Origin: an uncultured Collinsella sp.
GTDB taxonomy: Bacteria; Actinomycetota; Coriobacteriia; Coriobacteriales; Coriobacteriaceae
DNA: 6,556 bases
Direction: 5' to 3'
Assembly (NCBI GenBank): GCA_902461085.1
Contig: CABPWH010000092.1
Location: forward strand, 1-6,556
The position numbers were made by a program, and so were the translations under genes. Below, piece after piece: positions 5,970 through 6,556 of this stretch; position 1 is the stretch's first letter, and every line of letters starts with the position of its first letter. The notes beneath the pieces are model-generated. The model saw only the letters and a list, made by a program, of their open reading frames with translations, was not told the DNA's origin and searched no databases.

Positions 5970-6556
5970 ATGAGTGAATCGACTGCGGTGGAGGCGCCGG
6001 CGGCAAAGGAGCCGTTCTTTAAGATGTCCTCCATCCCGGGTGCCAATATTTTGGTGCCGCTTTTGTTGGGCTGCCTGCTCAACACGCTATTCCCCGACCT
6101 GTTTAAAACGCTCGGCAGCTTTACGCTTGGCATGACCCAGCAGGGTGCAGGCCCGCTCGTGGGCGCTTTTTTGCTTATCGTCGGTACGACGATTTCGTTT
6201 AAGAGTGCTCCTGCCGCCGCTGCCCGCGGTGCCATCATCATCGCCGTCAAGCAAATCGTGGTCGTTGCCGTGTCGCTGCTCATCCTTTATGTGTTCAACG
6301 ACAACCTGTTTGGCATCTCTGCCATGGTGATGCTGGCGGCTTGCACCGGCGCCAACAACGCTATGTACGCTGGTCTGATGGGCACCATGGGCAATGAGGC
6401 CGAGCGTGGCGCTGTCGCAATCACCACGCTCGTTGTCGGCCCTCCGGTCACGATGATCGTGCTCGGCGCTGCCGGCCAGGCTCCGATCGGCTGGTCGCTC
6501 GTGGGTGCCATCCTGCCGATCGTCGTCGGCATTATTCTGGGCAACCTCTTCCCGAG
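5970..6556 (+). CDS. KdgT-family 2-keto-3-deoxygluconate permease-like transporter (partial, 3' end outside window)
   Basis: The frame is open from ATG 5970 to the window edge: 195 codons of a family usually a little over 300 aa. AAAGGAG ends 6 nt before the start. A hydrophilic N-terminus (1-20) leads into IPGANILVPLLLG (22-34), which matches the KdgT opening pattern. Likely membrane helices are about 25-41, 59-77, 87-109, 116-136, 147-169 and 175-194. Other family-like blocks are GAGPLVGAFLL (59-69), LMGTMGNEAERGAV (136-149) and TMIVLGAAG (161-169). From memory of the family, the stretch around 153-159 (TLVVGPP) usually reads like SLNDGPF, so the Asn-Asp before GP is missing here, and the NSNGG-like stretch reads GANNA (127-131). 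The substrate may therefore not be 2-keto-3-deoxygluconate. KdgT proteins are proton symporters for sugar acids from pectin or uronate breakdown. The SDR gene lies 108 bp upstream behind a terminator. No convincing separate promoter is visible between them (a weak TACGAT at 5939-5944). Confidence 0.85.
   Translation, partial: MSESTAVEAPAAKEPFFKMSSIPGANILVPLLLGCLLNTLFPDLFKTLGSFTLGMTQQGAGPLVGAFLLIVGTTISFKSAPAAAARGAIIIAVKQIVVVAVSLLILYVFNDNLFGISAMVMLAACTGANNAMYAGLMGTMGNEAERGAVAITTLVVGPPVTMIVLGAAGQAPIGWSLVGAILPIVVGIILGNLFP

Overview
The window is GC-rich and densely coded. The gene set (a MarR–ABC–ABC operon, a short-chain dehydrogenase and a KdgT-type permease), the strong AAGGAG-type ribosome binding sites and the GC-leaning codon use fit a Gram-positive gut actinobacterium of the Coriobacteriia, for example a Collinsella-like organism. 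That assignment is inference from style and gene content; no rRNA or other marker is present. Left and centre (84-4868, minus strand): a compact three-gene operon read right to left. It starts with a MarR-family repressor, followed by two ABC exporter half-transporters that overlap by 4 nt (GTGA) and 1 nt (TAATG), and it ends in a strong intrinsic terminator. The two half-transporters form a textbook asymmetric heterodimer. The first (788 aa) has a degenerate nucleotide site (Asp in place of the catalytic Glu, Gln in place of the H-loop His). The second (618 aa) has intact catalytic residues but a changed signature motif. The first also carries an unusual insert of about 210 residues between TM1 and TM2, predicted to be extracellular. 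The repressor's own start codon lies inside a perfect inverted repeat with 15-bp arms, which also covers a candidate extended -10 promoter. This suggests that MarR binds there and controls both itself and the exporter. Middle (4822-5111): a 290-bp divergent intergenic region with four CGGTGG/CCACCG half-sites on the marR side, a heptamer direct repeat in the AT-rich centre, and two candidate forward promoter elements. Right (5112-6556, plus strand): a complete classical SDR oxidoreductase (249 aa, probably NADP(H)-linked) with its own terminator. It is followed by the first 195 codons of a KdgT-family permease with a strong RBS, cut by the window edge. The pair hints at sugar-acid uptake and reduction, but the terminator between them weakens that link. 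I see no mobile element, CRISPR array, tRNA or rRNA. The first 80 or so bases hold nothing I can assign. The window looks like ordinary chromosomal content; the two points most worth checking are the marR operator architecture and the ectodomain of the first ABC subunit.
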